Shown piece after piece: positions 23,830 to 31,808 of a DNA stretch of 42,829 nucleotides; the stretch's first letter is position 1, and each line of letters begins with the position of its first letter. The DNA comes from JBOHWJ01 sp050736615 (GTDB lineage: Bacteria > Desulfobacterota > Binatia > Binatales > Binataceae). The translations under genes were made by a program, and so were the position numbers. The stretch spans positions 1-42,829 of the forward strand of contig JBOHWL010000189.1 of assembly GCA_050736615.1 (NCBI GenBank), read 5' to 3'. The notes beneath the pieces are model-generated. The model did no database searches. It saw only the letters and a program-made list of their open reading frames with translations, and was not told where the DNA came from.

Positions 23830-23859
23830 CATGGCCTTACGCCGTGGCGTAAGGCCATG
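23830..23859. other. Perfect 14-bp-arm palindrome
   Basis: CATGGCCTTACGCC and its exact reverse complement GGCGTAAGGCCATG are separated by only GT. There is no T-run on either side, so it is not a classical terminator. It lies 30 bases upstream of the zinc-ribbon gene start and 250 bases upstream of nadE. It could be an operator, a hairpin or a recombination remnant. The rest of 23860-24110 shows no gene that I can support. Confidence 0.85.
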
Positions 23860-24110
23860 CACGGCTTATGCCAATTGCGATGATAAGTACGAAGACGCCG
23901 ACGCGCTCGATCCTGTAGCCGAAGGGAACCACTCTGACGCCAAATGGCGCATGAATTCGCGAGCAATGCACGATATGCCATTTCTGTCGACGCTACAAAC
24001 CTGTTCGTTGCTTTTAATGGTGGCAGCCATCGGCGCTGGTACGAGCGTGCGCGCCGGCCTGATATAAAGTGTCGTTTGGGCCAAAGCTGTTGAGGCGAAA
24101 GGAGTTACGA

Positions 24111-26180
24111 GTGAAAGCGGGGCAGAACTTCTTCAACTTATATAGCCATGACTTTGTGCGCGTGGCGGTCGGGATTCCCGCGATTCGTGTCGCGGATCCC
24201 GCGTTCAACGGTGAACAGACTCTGCTGCTGATGCGCGAGGCGGTCGAACGCAAAGCCGTGGTGGCACTGTTTCCGGAACTGGGATTGTCCGCCTATACCT
24301 GCGACGATTTGTTCCAACAGCGCGCAGTGCTCGACGGATGCCGTGAAGCCCTTGAAAGAATCCTGCGTGCATCGGCGACATGGCCGCTTATAGCCGTCGT
24401 CGGCATGCCATTGGTGGTTGAAAATCTGCTGTATAACTGCGCAATCGTGATCAACTGCGGGCGCATCCTGGGCGTGGTGCCGAAGACGTTCATTCCCAAT
24501 TACCGGGAGTTCTATGAATTGCGCCAGTTCGCCCCCGGCGACAGCGCTTTTCGTCTTCATATCGATCTCGCCGGCCAAGGCGCAATCGCCTTTGGCTCAG
24601 GACTTTTGTTCGAATGTGCCGAACAGCCCCTCCTGAAGATTCATGTGGAGATTTGCGAAGATTTATGGGTTCCGATTCCGCCTTCTTCCTATGCGGCGCT
24701 GGCCGGCGCCACCGTGATGCTGAATTTATCCGCCTCGAATATCACGGTGGGTAAGGCGAGCTATCGGCGCGAATTGGTGACGAGCCAATCGGCGCGATGT
24801 CTCTGTGCTTATCTCTATTCCGCCGCCGGTCAGGGTGAATCGACCACCGACTTGGCTTGGGATGGCCATGCGCTGATTTGCGAAAACGGCAATATACTGG
24901 CGGAGTCGCGCCGCTTCCATAACGCGCCGCAACTGGTCACTTCGGAAATCGACTTGGAACGTGTCGCGCAGGAGCGGATGCGCCAAACCAGTTTTGCACT
25001 AGCCACGATGCGTGAAAAGGAGCGAATCGGCACGTTCCGAGTGGTCGAATTCTCAGCCGAACTGCCCCGCGCCGAGCGCTTGATGCTCAACCGCGTTTAC
25101 GAGCGCTTTCCGTATGTGCCGTCCGATCCGGCGGGTCGCGGGGAGCGTTGCGCGGAAGTGTATGAAATCCAGGTGCAGGGGCTGGTGCAGCGTCTTCGAG
25201 CGACCGGAATCAAACGCGTCGTCATCGGCATCTCCGGCGGCATCGATTCCACTCAGGCATTATTGGTGTGCGCTCAAGCGATGGACCAGCTCGGCTATCC
25301 CCATAGCGACATACTGGCGTACACGATGCCAGGGTTCGCCACCAGCACGCGCACGCTCGAACAGGCGCGCCGCCTGATGGCCGCGATGGGATGTACTTCG
25401 CACGAACTGGACATCCGCCCCAGTGCGATGCAGATGCTCCGCGACCTGGGCCATCCCTACAGTGAGGGTCGCGAGGTTTACGACGTCACTTTCGAAAATG
25501 TTCAGGCGGGTGAGCGTACCAGTCATTTGTTTCGCCTGGCCAATTTAAATCACGGTCTCGTGGTTGGCACCGGTGATTTAAGTGAACTGGCTCTGGGATG
25601 GTGTACCTACGGGGTCGGCGACCACATGTCGCATTACGCGATAAATGCCAGCGTGCCCAAGACTCTGATTCAGCACGTCATCCGCTGGGTGGCGGAGACG
25701 CGGCGCTTTGGGCCGGAAGCGAGTGCGACGCTGTTAGAAATTCTTGCCACGCAAATAAGTCCCGAACTGATACCCGCCAAGGCGGGCAACAGTGAGCCCG
25801 ATCAGGATACCGAAGCGATTATCGGCCCCTACGAGTTGCAGGATTTCAATCTCTATTACACCCTGCGCTTCGGTTATCTGCCGACCAAAATTGCTTTTTT
25901 GGCGTACTGCACCTGGCGCGATCGCGAATTGGGTACGTGGCCGGATATTCCCGAGGGCAAGCGCAACCAATACGATCTTAAGCAAATCAAGCATCACCTG
26001 GGCACGTTCGTCGATCGATTTTTCCGGTTGAGCCAATTCAAACGAAGTTGCATACACAACGCGCCCAAAGTCGGTTCAGGTGGTTCCTTGTCGCCGCGTG
26101 GCGACTATCGGGCGCCCAGTGACAGCGACTCGAGGGCCTGGCTGGGCTACGTTGACCTGGTACCGGACAGCGATATCTGA
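24111..26180 (+). CDS. nadE: Glutamine-dependent NAD+ synthetase
   Basis: A 689-residue two-domain enzyme. The N-terminal nitrilase-type glutaminase (about 1-310) has the Glu-Lys-Cys triad in FPELGLSAYTCDD, VPKTFIPNYREFY and HVEICEDLWVP. The C-terminal ATP-pyrophosphatase synthetase domain has the P-loop VIGISGGIDSTQALLV near residue 373, GTGDLSELALGW and the closing KVGSGGSLSPRGDYRAPSD. Ammonia from glutamine is used to amidate deamido-NAD. The architecture is the actinobacterial, M. tuberculosis-type long form. I chose GTG 24111 (AAAGGAG 6 bases upstream); GTG 24069 would add 14 residues. Convergent with the sigma-54 activator, stops 10 bases apart. Otherwise a stand-alone gene. Confidence 0.96.
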   Translation: MKAGQNFFNLYSHDFVRVAVGIPAIRVADPAFNGEQTLLLMREAVERKAVVALFPELGLSAYTCDDLFQQRAVLDGCREALERILRASATWPLIAVVGMPLVVENLLYNCAIVINCGRILGVVPKTFIPNYREFYELRQFAPGDSAFRLHIDLAGQGAIAFGSGLLFECAEQPLLKIHVEICEDLWVPIPPSSYAALAGATVMLNLSASNITVGKASYRRELVTSQSARCLCAYLYSAAGQGESTTDLAWDGHALICENGNILAESRRFHNAPQLVTSEIDLERVAQERMRQTSFALATMREKERIGTFRVVEFSAELPRAERLMLNRVYERFPYVPSDPAGRGERCAEVYEIQVQGLVQRLRATGIKRVVIGISGGIDSTQALLVCAQAMDQLGYPHSDILAYTMPGFATSTRTLEQARRLMAAMGCTSHELDIRPSAMQMLRDLGHPYSEGREVYDVTFENVQAGERTSHLFRLANLNHGLVVGTGDLSELALGWCTYGVGDHMSHYAINASVPKTLIQHVIRWVAETRRFGPEASATLLEILATQISPELIPAKAGNSEPDQDTEAIIGPYELQDFNLYYTLRFGYLPTKIAFLAYCTWRDRELGTWPDIPEGKRNQYDLKQIKHHLGTFVDRFFRLSQFKRSCIHNAPKVGSGGSLSPRGDYRAPSDSDSRAWLGYVDLVPDSDI

Positions 26181-26190
26181 CAATCGCGAT

Positions 26191-27774
26191 TCAAGTTCCG
26201 GCCGCGTTACCGATGAAGAACGCGAAAGCCGCCGCGAAGCATGGCGAAAGGCCATATTTGGCGATCTTCGCGTAAAGCTTCTTGCGGGAGATGCGCAGGA
26301 GCCGGGCTGCGGCAAGTTTATTGCCATTGGTTGTTTCGAGCGCGCGCGTAATCAACTCACGTTCGGTATCGGCGAAAGTGCGCAGCGGCGAGAGGTGCAA
26401 GGAAGGTTGATTTTGCGGCTGGCCGCCGCTCAGTGCCGCGGGCAAATCTTCGAGCGTGATCATCGGGCCGCGGCCGAACGTGAAAGCGCCTTCGATTACG
26501 TTGGACAGTTCACGGACGTTGCCCGGCCAGGCGTATGCGCTCATCGCCGCCAGCGCCGCTTTCGCGATCCCATGAACTGGCGTGTGCGGCCGCAGCTTCT
26601 CCGCGAATAGCGCGACGAAATGGTCCGTCAGCAACGGCAAATCGTCGAGCCGTTTGCGCAACGGCACGATCTCCAGCACGCTTGCCTGCAATCGATAATA
26701 GAGATCCTGGCGCAATTGCGATGACGCGACCGCCTGCGCCGGGTCGCGGTTGGTCGAGGCAATCAGGCGTACGTCGACGGCCAGCTCATGGGTGGCGCCG
26801 ACCGGCCGCACCTTGCGCTCTTGCACGGCGCGTAGGAGTTTGCTTTGTGTTTCCGCGCTCATTTCGGTGATTTCGTCGAGGAACAGCGTACCCCCATCCG
26901 CCGCGCGGAAAAGCCCGAGATATTCATTGTTGGCGCCACTGAAAGCGCCGCGCTTGTAGCCGAAGAGCTCGCTTTCGATCAGCTCTGTGGGAATTGCCGC
27001 GCAATTTAACGCGACGAAAGGCGCCGATGGATTGGGACCGCATTCGTGGAGGGCGCGCGCGACCAGTTCCTTGCCGGTCCCGCTCTCGCCGACGACTAGC
27101 ACGTTGCCACGGGTCGCCGCGGCGGCTTCGATACGCTCGTAGAGCCGGCGCATCGCGGGATTAGCGCCAATCAGGCCGTGGAAACCGCGGCGATCATCGC
27201 TGCCGATACGGGCCGCCTCGCGTTCCAACGCTCGAATCCGCGCGCCCGCGACCGCGCTCTCCGAACGGAAATAGGCGTCCGCCAACAAAATCATCCTTAT
27301 ATGACTCAACTTGTCGAAGGTCGTGTAGGTCCGCAGCGGTAATGGATCGGGCAGTACTTTAGAGACGCTCTCCTCGTACAGATGGAGCGAAGCGATCGCT
27401 TCCGAAAATGGCACGCGCCGCTCGGCCAGCAATTCGCCGGTCTGGATCACCGCGGCACTGTAACTGTCGATGTCGCCGGCCAGCAGATGGCTGGTGGTGC
27501 GGGCGAGCCCATCGTGGAAAATGTCATGAAATTCGCCCTGGGTGAGCGTGCGTTCATCGCCAAAGTGCAACAGATAAAAGTCGTACCAATGAGACAGGAC
27601 GTCATCGAGACGGTCGCGGATTACTTTGAGTATCGGCCGTAACGCGTCGAGTTCTTCGCTCCAGAGCAGATGAAAATGGCGCGGACGATTCGGATTCGGA
27701 TTGCCGGTATCTGGTTTGATCTGCGATTCCCGCACTATGATTTCATCCTGGATGGTTTCACCTGGAATCCTCAA
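26191..27774 (-). CDS. Sigma-54-dependent transcriptional activator with RsbRD-like N-terminal domain
   Basis: A 527-residue bacterial enhancer-binding protein. The N-terminal helical domain (about 43-170) resembles the globin-like RsbRD_N sensor domain rather than a receiver. The AAA+ domain follows: Walker A GESGTGKE (229-236), the sigma-54 contact loop GAFSGA (276-281; the usual motif is GAFTGA), Walker B GGTLFLDE (294-301), and arginine-finger region LRQDLYYRL. A Fis-type helix-turn-helix lies near 475-507 (NKLAAARLLRISRKKLYAKI). The start may be TTG 27774 or GTG 27735. It faces away from the degenerate-receiver gene, and a candidate sigma-54 promoter lies between them. The signal sensed is unknown. 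Confidence 0.92.
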   Translation of the reverse strand: MRIPGETIQDEIIVRESQIKPDTGNPNPNRPRHFHLLWSEELDALRPILKVIRDRLDDVLSHWYDFYLLHFGDERTLTQGEFHDIFHDGLARTTSHLLAGDIDSYSAAVIQTGELLAERRVPFSEAIASLHLYEESVSKVLPDPLPLRTYTTFDKLSHIRMILLADAYFRSESAVAGARIRALEREAARIGSDDRRGFHGLIGANPAMRRLYERIEAAAATRGNVLVVGESGTGKELVARALHECGPNPSAPFVALNCAAIPTELIESELFGYKRGAFSGANNEYLGLFRAADGGTLFLDEITEMSAETQSKLLRAVQERKVRPVGATHELAVDVRLIASTNRDPAQAVASSQLRQDLYYRLQASVLEIVPLRKRLDDLPLLTDHFVALFAEKLRPHTPVHGIAKAALAAMSAYAWPGNVRELSNVIEGAFTFGRGPMITLEDLPAALSGGQPQNQPSLHLSPLRTFADTERELITRALETTNGNKLAAARLLRISRKKLYAKIAKYGLSPCFAAAFAFFIGNAAGT

Positions 27775-27878
27775 CAGCGTCCGGCTGAAGTGTCTCCAAA
27801 GGAAGCAAACCGCTCGCGAATTTCGCTGCGCCTTCCAGTTTTAGGCGAGTTTCGCTCAGTTAGTCTTTCGACCGGCAC

Positions 27879-27894
27879 TTGGCACGATTTGCGC
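27879..27894 (+). promoter_or_regulatory. Candidate sigma-54 (-24/-12) promoter
   Basis: TTGGCACGATTTGCGC has a full -24 box (TTGGCACG) and GG to GC spacing of exactly 10 bases. The -12 box keeps the essential GC but lacks the usual TT before it. It points at the degenerate-receiver gene, whose ATG at 28085 is about 190 bases downstream, and lies upstream of the divergent sigma-54 activator. Reading frames from 27899 would begin before the expected transcript start. The rest of 27775-28084 shows no other gene. Confidence 0.4.
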
Positions 27895-28084
27895 ATCAAT
27901 GAGCGCCGTGTATCTAACAGTCGCTATTGCTGACTTTGGCCACGTCGCGCGGCTTTTCGTCGATGCCTTGTGTTCCCCCGCCCGCGCCGGTCAAAGCTGT
28001 TCGATTTATGAGATCGGGCTACGCGCTTATGGTGCGCTGCTCAGCCACCCTGAGCGAATTATCAGAAAACCAATATTCCCGGCA

Positions 28085-28582
28085 ATGGTTCCAAAATCAA
28101 AACGAAGCAACGATTCGCAACTTCCGGATGGCAACTCAGACGCTCCCGCGGGCGGGCTCGCGCAGCCGTTCCGGGTTTTGGTTTTCTCCGCCGATGATGC
28201 GCTCGCGGCCTTGGTCGAATCCGCGCTTCGTCCGGGTTGGCGTGCGGTGCGCGTACGCGTTCTCGCTGATTTGCCGAAACGATTGCGCCTGGCGCATCTG
28301 CGAGTGGTGGTGGTCGACGATGCCGGAATTACGCCAGACGACCGCGGCTGGTTAATGAACAGGATTCACCGCGACGTGCCGTTTGCTTCGATTATCTATG
28401 TCGCCGCAGTACATAGCGAAGCGGTCGAGCGTGCCGCCCGTGGAAACGGTGCCAAGTATTACACGGCCGCACCGCTGCAAACTTCTAATTTCGCCGGGGT
28501 GGTGCGGGGCTTTCTTGGCATCCACGGCGACCCGCTTGCCTTTCCACCTTCGCCTACTCGAGGTATGGGAGGATCTCGTTAA
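28085..28582 (+). CDS. Degenerate response-regulator receiver-like protein
   Basis: A 165-residue cytoplasmic protein. After a polar 25-residue leader, a receiver-like fold runs from PFRVLVFSADD (acidic pocket near residues 37-38) through VVVVDDAG (Asp78/79 at the phospho-acceptor strand). It continues with SIIYVAAVHS (Ser/Thr position) and GAKYYTAAPL. The conserved Lys of the last motif is Ala here (TAAP instead of TKP), so normal phosphorylation signalling is doubtful. No output domain is present. I prefer ATG 28085 over an upstream in-frame start at 27899. The end overlaps the convergent oxidoreductase gene by 29 bases. It may partner the divergent activator. Confidence 0.6.
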   Translation: MVPKSKRSNDSQLPDGNSDAPAGGLAQPFRVLVFSADDALAALVESALRPGWRAVRVRVLADLPKRLRLAHLRVVVVDDAGITPDDRGWLMNRIHRDVPFASIIYVAAVHSEAVERAARGNGAKYYTAAPLQTSNFAGVVRGFLGIHGDPLAFPPSPTRGMGGSR

Positions 28583-29510
28583 TCAGGCGATCAAACTGGC
28601 GCGCCTGATCCCAACTTGTGATGCGGAGTGTGACTCTTTTGGCGCCATCACGCGCAAGTGCGCGCAGGTCCTCGATGCAGCGCGAGGGCGGTCCCGCCGC
28701 AGTCCAGGCCTGAGCCATTTCAGGAGAAAAAATTGGGCCATAGTAAGCGTCCAAAAAGCGTTTGGTTTCCGCCAGTGCGTCCGCGCGATCGTCGGTGATA
28801 TTAATGTTGTGATAAAGCAGGTTCGGAAACCGGTTCGGGTCTTTGCCCTCAGCGACGAGCGCCTCATTCAGCTTGGTCAGATTCGTCTTGAATAAGCCCG
28901 GCATCACCTGCGCGGTCATCCAACCGTCGGCGAGCCGCGCGACCCGGCGCATCGGCTTGTCCGCGTTCGGCGACCATGGATTGGCGGCGATCCAGATGGG
29001 ACAGGGTTGTTGAAGCGGCCGCGGTTGAATTGTCACCTGCGTGAACGAACGATAACGGCCCTCGAAGCTGACGTTGTCCTCATTCCATAAGCGGCGGCAG
29101 ATGGCGAGATTCTCGGCCATTCGATTGCCCCGTTGCGCGTCTTTGACGCCCCACGCCGCGCTCTCCTGAGCGCTGGTGCCGCCGATGCCGATCCCGGTGC
29201 ATACGGCGAGTTCCATCCGGCCGTTCGAAATCAAATCGAGCGTTGCCCATTGTGCGGCCAGGGTGAGCGGATCGCGCAATGGGAAGCTCGCCATACATGC
29301 GACTCCCAGCCGTACGCGCGCAGTCACGGCGGTGAGCGCGCCCAGCAACGCGATCGACTCGGGACGCGGCTTGGCCATCAAGCTGTCGCCGACAAAAATC
29401 GAATCGAACAGCCGATTCCCGTCCACCGCTTTGGCGCGCTCGAGCATTTGCGGCCAGGTGGCAACGCCGAACAAGATTCCCCGCTGCGCGATGGTGAAGC
29501 CGAACCTCAT
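28554..29510 (-). CDS. Luciferase-like (LLM) flavin/F420-dependent oxidoreductase
   Basis: A 318-residue LLM-superfamily TIM-barrel enzyme, a different subgroup from the one at 6048. Seen: LFDSIFVGDSLMAKPRPES near residue 34, VRLGVACMASFPLRDPL near residue 66, a long DLISNGRMELAVCTGIGIGG loop near residue 90, and PCPIWIAANPW near residue 168, then RVARLADGWMT near residue 188. It resembles methylenetetrahydromethanopterin-reductase-like F420 enzymes; cofactor and substrate are open. It starts 46 bases after the malyl-CoA-lyase-like gene on the same strand, so the two probably form an operon. Its last codons overlap the convergent receiver-like gene. Confidence 0.82.
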   Translation of the reverse strand: MRFGFTIAQRGILFGVATWPQMLERAKAVDGNRLFDSIFVGDSLMAKPRPESIALLGALTAVTARVRLGVACMASFPLRDPLTLAAQWATLDLISNGRMELAVCTGIGIGGTSAQESAAWGVKDAQRGNRMAENLAICRRLWNEDNVSFEGRYRSFTQVTIQPRPLQQPCPIWIAANPWSPNADKPMRRVARLADGWMTAQVMPGLFKTNLTKLNEALVAEGKDPNRFPNLLYHNINITDDRADALAETKRFLDAYYGPIFSPEMAQAWTAAGPPSRCIEDLRALARDGAKRVTLRITSWDQARQFDRLINEILPYLE

Positions 29511-29556
29511 CGATGCACCCCCTTTATCAATGGAATGTGGCGCCGGTTGCTTCGAA

Positions 29557-30465
29557 TCAGGCGCGGCCGGTCATGCGCGCGCGCTCCAGCACGGCCTCGA
29601 AGATGCGCACGGTGGCGGCGTCAACCAGCACGCCACCGGCACCGGCCGCTCCTTCGCCGGAGCGTTCGGCGGCGTAATAGGCGTCACACATGCGTCGCGC
29701 CGTATCGATTTCGCGGCTGGTCGGGGCGAAGACGTCGTTGGCGATTTCGATCTGGCTCGGATGAATCGCCCATTTGCCGACCGCGCCCAGCGTCGCCGCC
29801 CAGATAGCGTCACGGCGATAGCCGTCGGAATCGCGGAAGTTGGCATAGGGTCCGTCAATCGCGTCGATTCCCGCGGCGCGCGCCGCGACGATCATGCGTC
29901 CGCGCGCGAAATGCCACATATCGGCGGGGTAACGCGTGGCCGCATCTCCGGCGACCTCCGCGCGCACGCCTTGGCTGGCCGATAGATCACCGAACCCGAG
30001 GATGATGGCCTCGAGTCGCGGACTGCACGCGGCAATCTCCTCGACGCGGGCCAAGGCGGCGGTCTCCTCGATCAGCGCCTCCAGTGCGATTTTATGGCTG
30101 AGCTTGAGCTTGGCTTCGAGTTGGGTGAGCAGGGTGTCAAAAAACCAGATGTCGCGCGGGGCTTTGACCTTAGGCAGAATGATGACGTCAAGATGCTGGC
30201 CGGCGCGCTCGACCACATCGATTACGTCGTCATGGGCCCATTGGGTGTCGGCGCTGTTGACGCGCACCCCGCGGATGGCCTGGCCCCAATTCAGTTGGTT
30301 GAGCGCGGCCACGATATTGTCGCGCGCCGGTATCTTGAGTGCGGGCGCGACTGCGTCTTCCAGATCGAGAAACACCAGATCGGCGCTGCTCGCAACGCCC
30401 TTTTCGATCATTTTGGGGCTGGAACCGGGAACGGAAAGCTCGGAACGTCTTAATCGGAGTGTCAT
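29557..30465 (-). CDS. CoA-ester lyase, L-malyl-CoA/beta-methylmalyl-CoA lyase-like (CitE/HpcH family)
   Basis: A 302-residue TIM-barrel lyase. RRSELSVPGSSPKMIEKG at the start, VFLDLEDAVAP near residue 31, VRVNSADTQWAHDD near residue 67, LPKVKAPRD near residue 97, the acidic metal site in ALEALIEE and ILGFGDLSASQG, and KWAIHPSQIEIAN near residue 225 match malyl-CoA lyases (Mcl1) of the ethylmalonyl-CoA pathway. These enzymes split beta-methylmalyl-CoA to glyoxylate and propionyl-CoA using Mg2+. The mutase at 20017 and the epimerase-like gene at 50 would act in the same pathway. Citramalyl-CoA lyase activity is an alternative. GGAGCAGTC lies before the ATG. Operonic with the oxidoreductase downstream. 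Confidence 0.83.
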   Translation of the reverse strand: MTLRLRRSELSVPGSSPKMIEKGVASSADLVFLDLEDAVAPALKIPARDNIVAALNQLNWGQAIRGVRVNSADTQWAHDDVIDVVERAGQHLDVIILPKVKAPRDIWFFDTLLTQLEAKLKLSHKIALEALIEETAALARVEEIAACSPRLEAIILGFGDLSASQGVRAEVAGDAATRYPADMWHFARGRMIVAARAAGIDAIDGPYANFRDSDGYRRDAIWAATLGAVGKWAIHPSQIEIANDVFAPTSREIDTARRMCDAYYAAERSGEGAAGAGGVLVDAATVRIFEAVLERARMTGRA

Positions 30466-30523
30466 GACTGCTCCTTTAAATCATTGATAATCTATCCGCT
30501 AACACATAGGAGAGCATCTTAAG

Positions 30524-30740
30524 ATGACCACGAGGTTGGTGGAAATCGGTTCGATTCGTACACCATACGCCAGCATCGGGGCGGTGCCGAGCCAGCCGCC
30601 GCACGACGCCGCCGGTGATTTTCGGAACCAAGCCGGAGTATTTGGCAATCTCGCGCGTTTTGGCCGCGTGCCGTTATATCCATGTGTTGTTCCGGTTCAG
30701 CGCCAATGACGCCTGGGTTAATGATGTCGCCGGCGATTGA
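30524..30740 (+). pseudogene. Frameshifted, truncated remnant of a TrmO/TsaA-like gene
   Basis: It starts well (AGGAG upstream, ATG 30524) and reads LVEIGSIRTPYASIGAVPSQP, like the N-terminus of TrmO, the tRNA N6-methyltransferase that modifies t6A37. After about 30 codons the frame drifts into non-family sequence. A shift near 30617 restores KPEYLAISRVLAAC and RYIHVLFRFSAND, like the family segment PEYA.GL..., SHI.VLFWFH. It then stops at 30738-30740, far short of the family length. The nucleotidyltransferase start lies inside its end. I judge it a decayed gene; a sequencing error alone would not explain the missing C-terminus. Confidence 0.45.
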
Positions 30741-31638
30741 TACGAACCACGCGCTCGATCATATCGATGCGGCGAAACGCCGGATGCTGGGCGAGGTCGT
30801 CGAACGTCTGCGCGCGGTTGCGGGTGTGAGCGCGATCGCGCTCGGCGGCTCGCACGCGCGCGGGACGCACCGTCCCGATTCGGACCTCGACGTCGGTCTC
30901 TATTATCGTGATGCCCACCCTTTCGCGCTCGCAGACACACGCCTAGTCGCGCGCGGGTTAGCCCATTGCGGCGAGCCGGTAGTGACTGGTCTATACGAAT
31001 GGGGTCCGTGGGTGAACGGCGGTGCCTGGATCGAGACCGCTGTGGGCAAGGTGGATTTTCTCTACCGCAGCCTCGACCAGGTCGGCAATACCATTGGCGC
31101 GGCACAAGCGGGCGAATGGCACCATAATTTCGATCAGCAGCCGCCGTTCGGCTTTCGCAGCGTGATTTATCTGGCGGAGACCGCTTGCTGTATCGCGCTG
31201 TTTGATCCCATGGGCGAGTTGGCGCGACTCAAACGGGAGGTCGCCACTTATCCTGAAGCGCTCAAGCGGCGAATTGTCGGTGACTCTCTATGGTGCGCGG
31301 AGTTCTCATTGCGGTTCGCAGAGGATTTCGCCAGGCGAACCGAGGTGCTCGAATGTGCCGGATGCCTGACACGAATTGGCAGCTACCTGGTGCAAGCGCT
31401 GTTCGCGCTCAACGGAACATATTTCATCAACGACAAAGGAGCCGCGCGCACGATCGAGTCTTTCGTGTCGAGGCCGGTGAATTTCAACGAACGAGTCGCC
31501 GCGATTGCGGGCCATCCGGGAACCCGGACCGCCGAACTGGCTGAGACGGTGAGCCGCATGGCGGCGCTATGGCATGAAACTGTGCTGCTCGCCGGGCCGT
31601 ATTACCAACAGCGGTTTGACCTCGCCGCTCTGAAGTAA
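30721..31638 (+). CDS. Nucleotidyltransferase-domain protein
   Basis: A 305-residue protein with a minimal nucleotidyltransferase (polymerase beta-like) core: ALGGSHARGTHRPDSDLDVGLYY, with Gly43-Ser44 and the metal-binding pair Asp55/Asp57. A helical C-terminal half (about 150-305) includes WCAEFSLRFAEDFARR and a substrate-recognition-like segment. Such proteins transfer NMP groups to drugs, proteins or RNAs, and also occur as antitoxin or aminoglycoside-modifying relatives. The start could be 30721 (ATG ATG) or an upstream start at 30682 that overlaps the remnant. No linked toxin gene is seen. Substrate unknown. Confidence 0.78.
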   Translation: MMSPAIDTNHALDHIDAAKRRMLGEVVERLRAVAGVSAIALGGSHARGTHRPDSDLDVGLYYRDAHPFALADTRLVARGLAHCGEPVVTGLYEWGPWVNGGAWIETAVGKVDFLYRSLDQVGNTIGAAQAGEWHHNFDQQPPFGFRSVIYLAETACCIALFDPMGELARLKREVATYPEALKRRIVGDSLWCAEFSLRFAEDFARRTEVLECAGCLTRIGSYLVQALFALNGTYFINDKGAARTIESFVSRPVNFNERVAAIAGHPGTRTAELAETVSRMAALWHETVLLAGPYYQQRFDLAALK

Positions 31639-31808
31639 AAGACTTTCGCTCCGCTTCCAAATTCATTTCACCATAGCCCCGCAACCCCTTCCGGCAGCTT
31701 GGACCGGTAATTGCTGCATTCGGCGCTCGCCATGTTTAATCTAGTGAGCGAAATTCGATTACGTAACATGCGTGGATACATTCACCTTGCGAAATCGAGG
31801 AGAAGCAA

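Noticed and set aside
23830..23859. Reading the palindrome as a rho-independent terminator
   Set aside because: Neither side carries a T-run and it does not follow a gene end; it lies upstream of two starts.
27899..28084. An N-terminal extension of the receiver-like gene
   Set aside because: It has no domain match, starts before the expected sigma-54 transcript start, and ATG 28085 fits the fold better.
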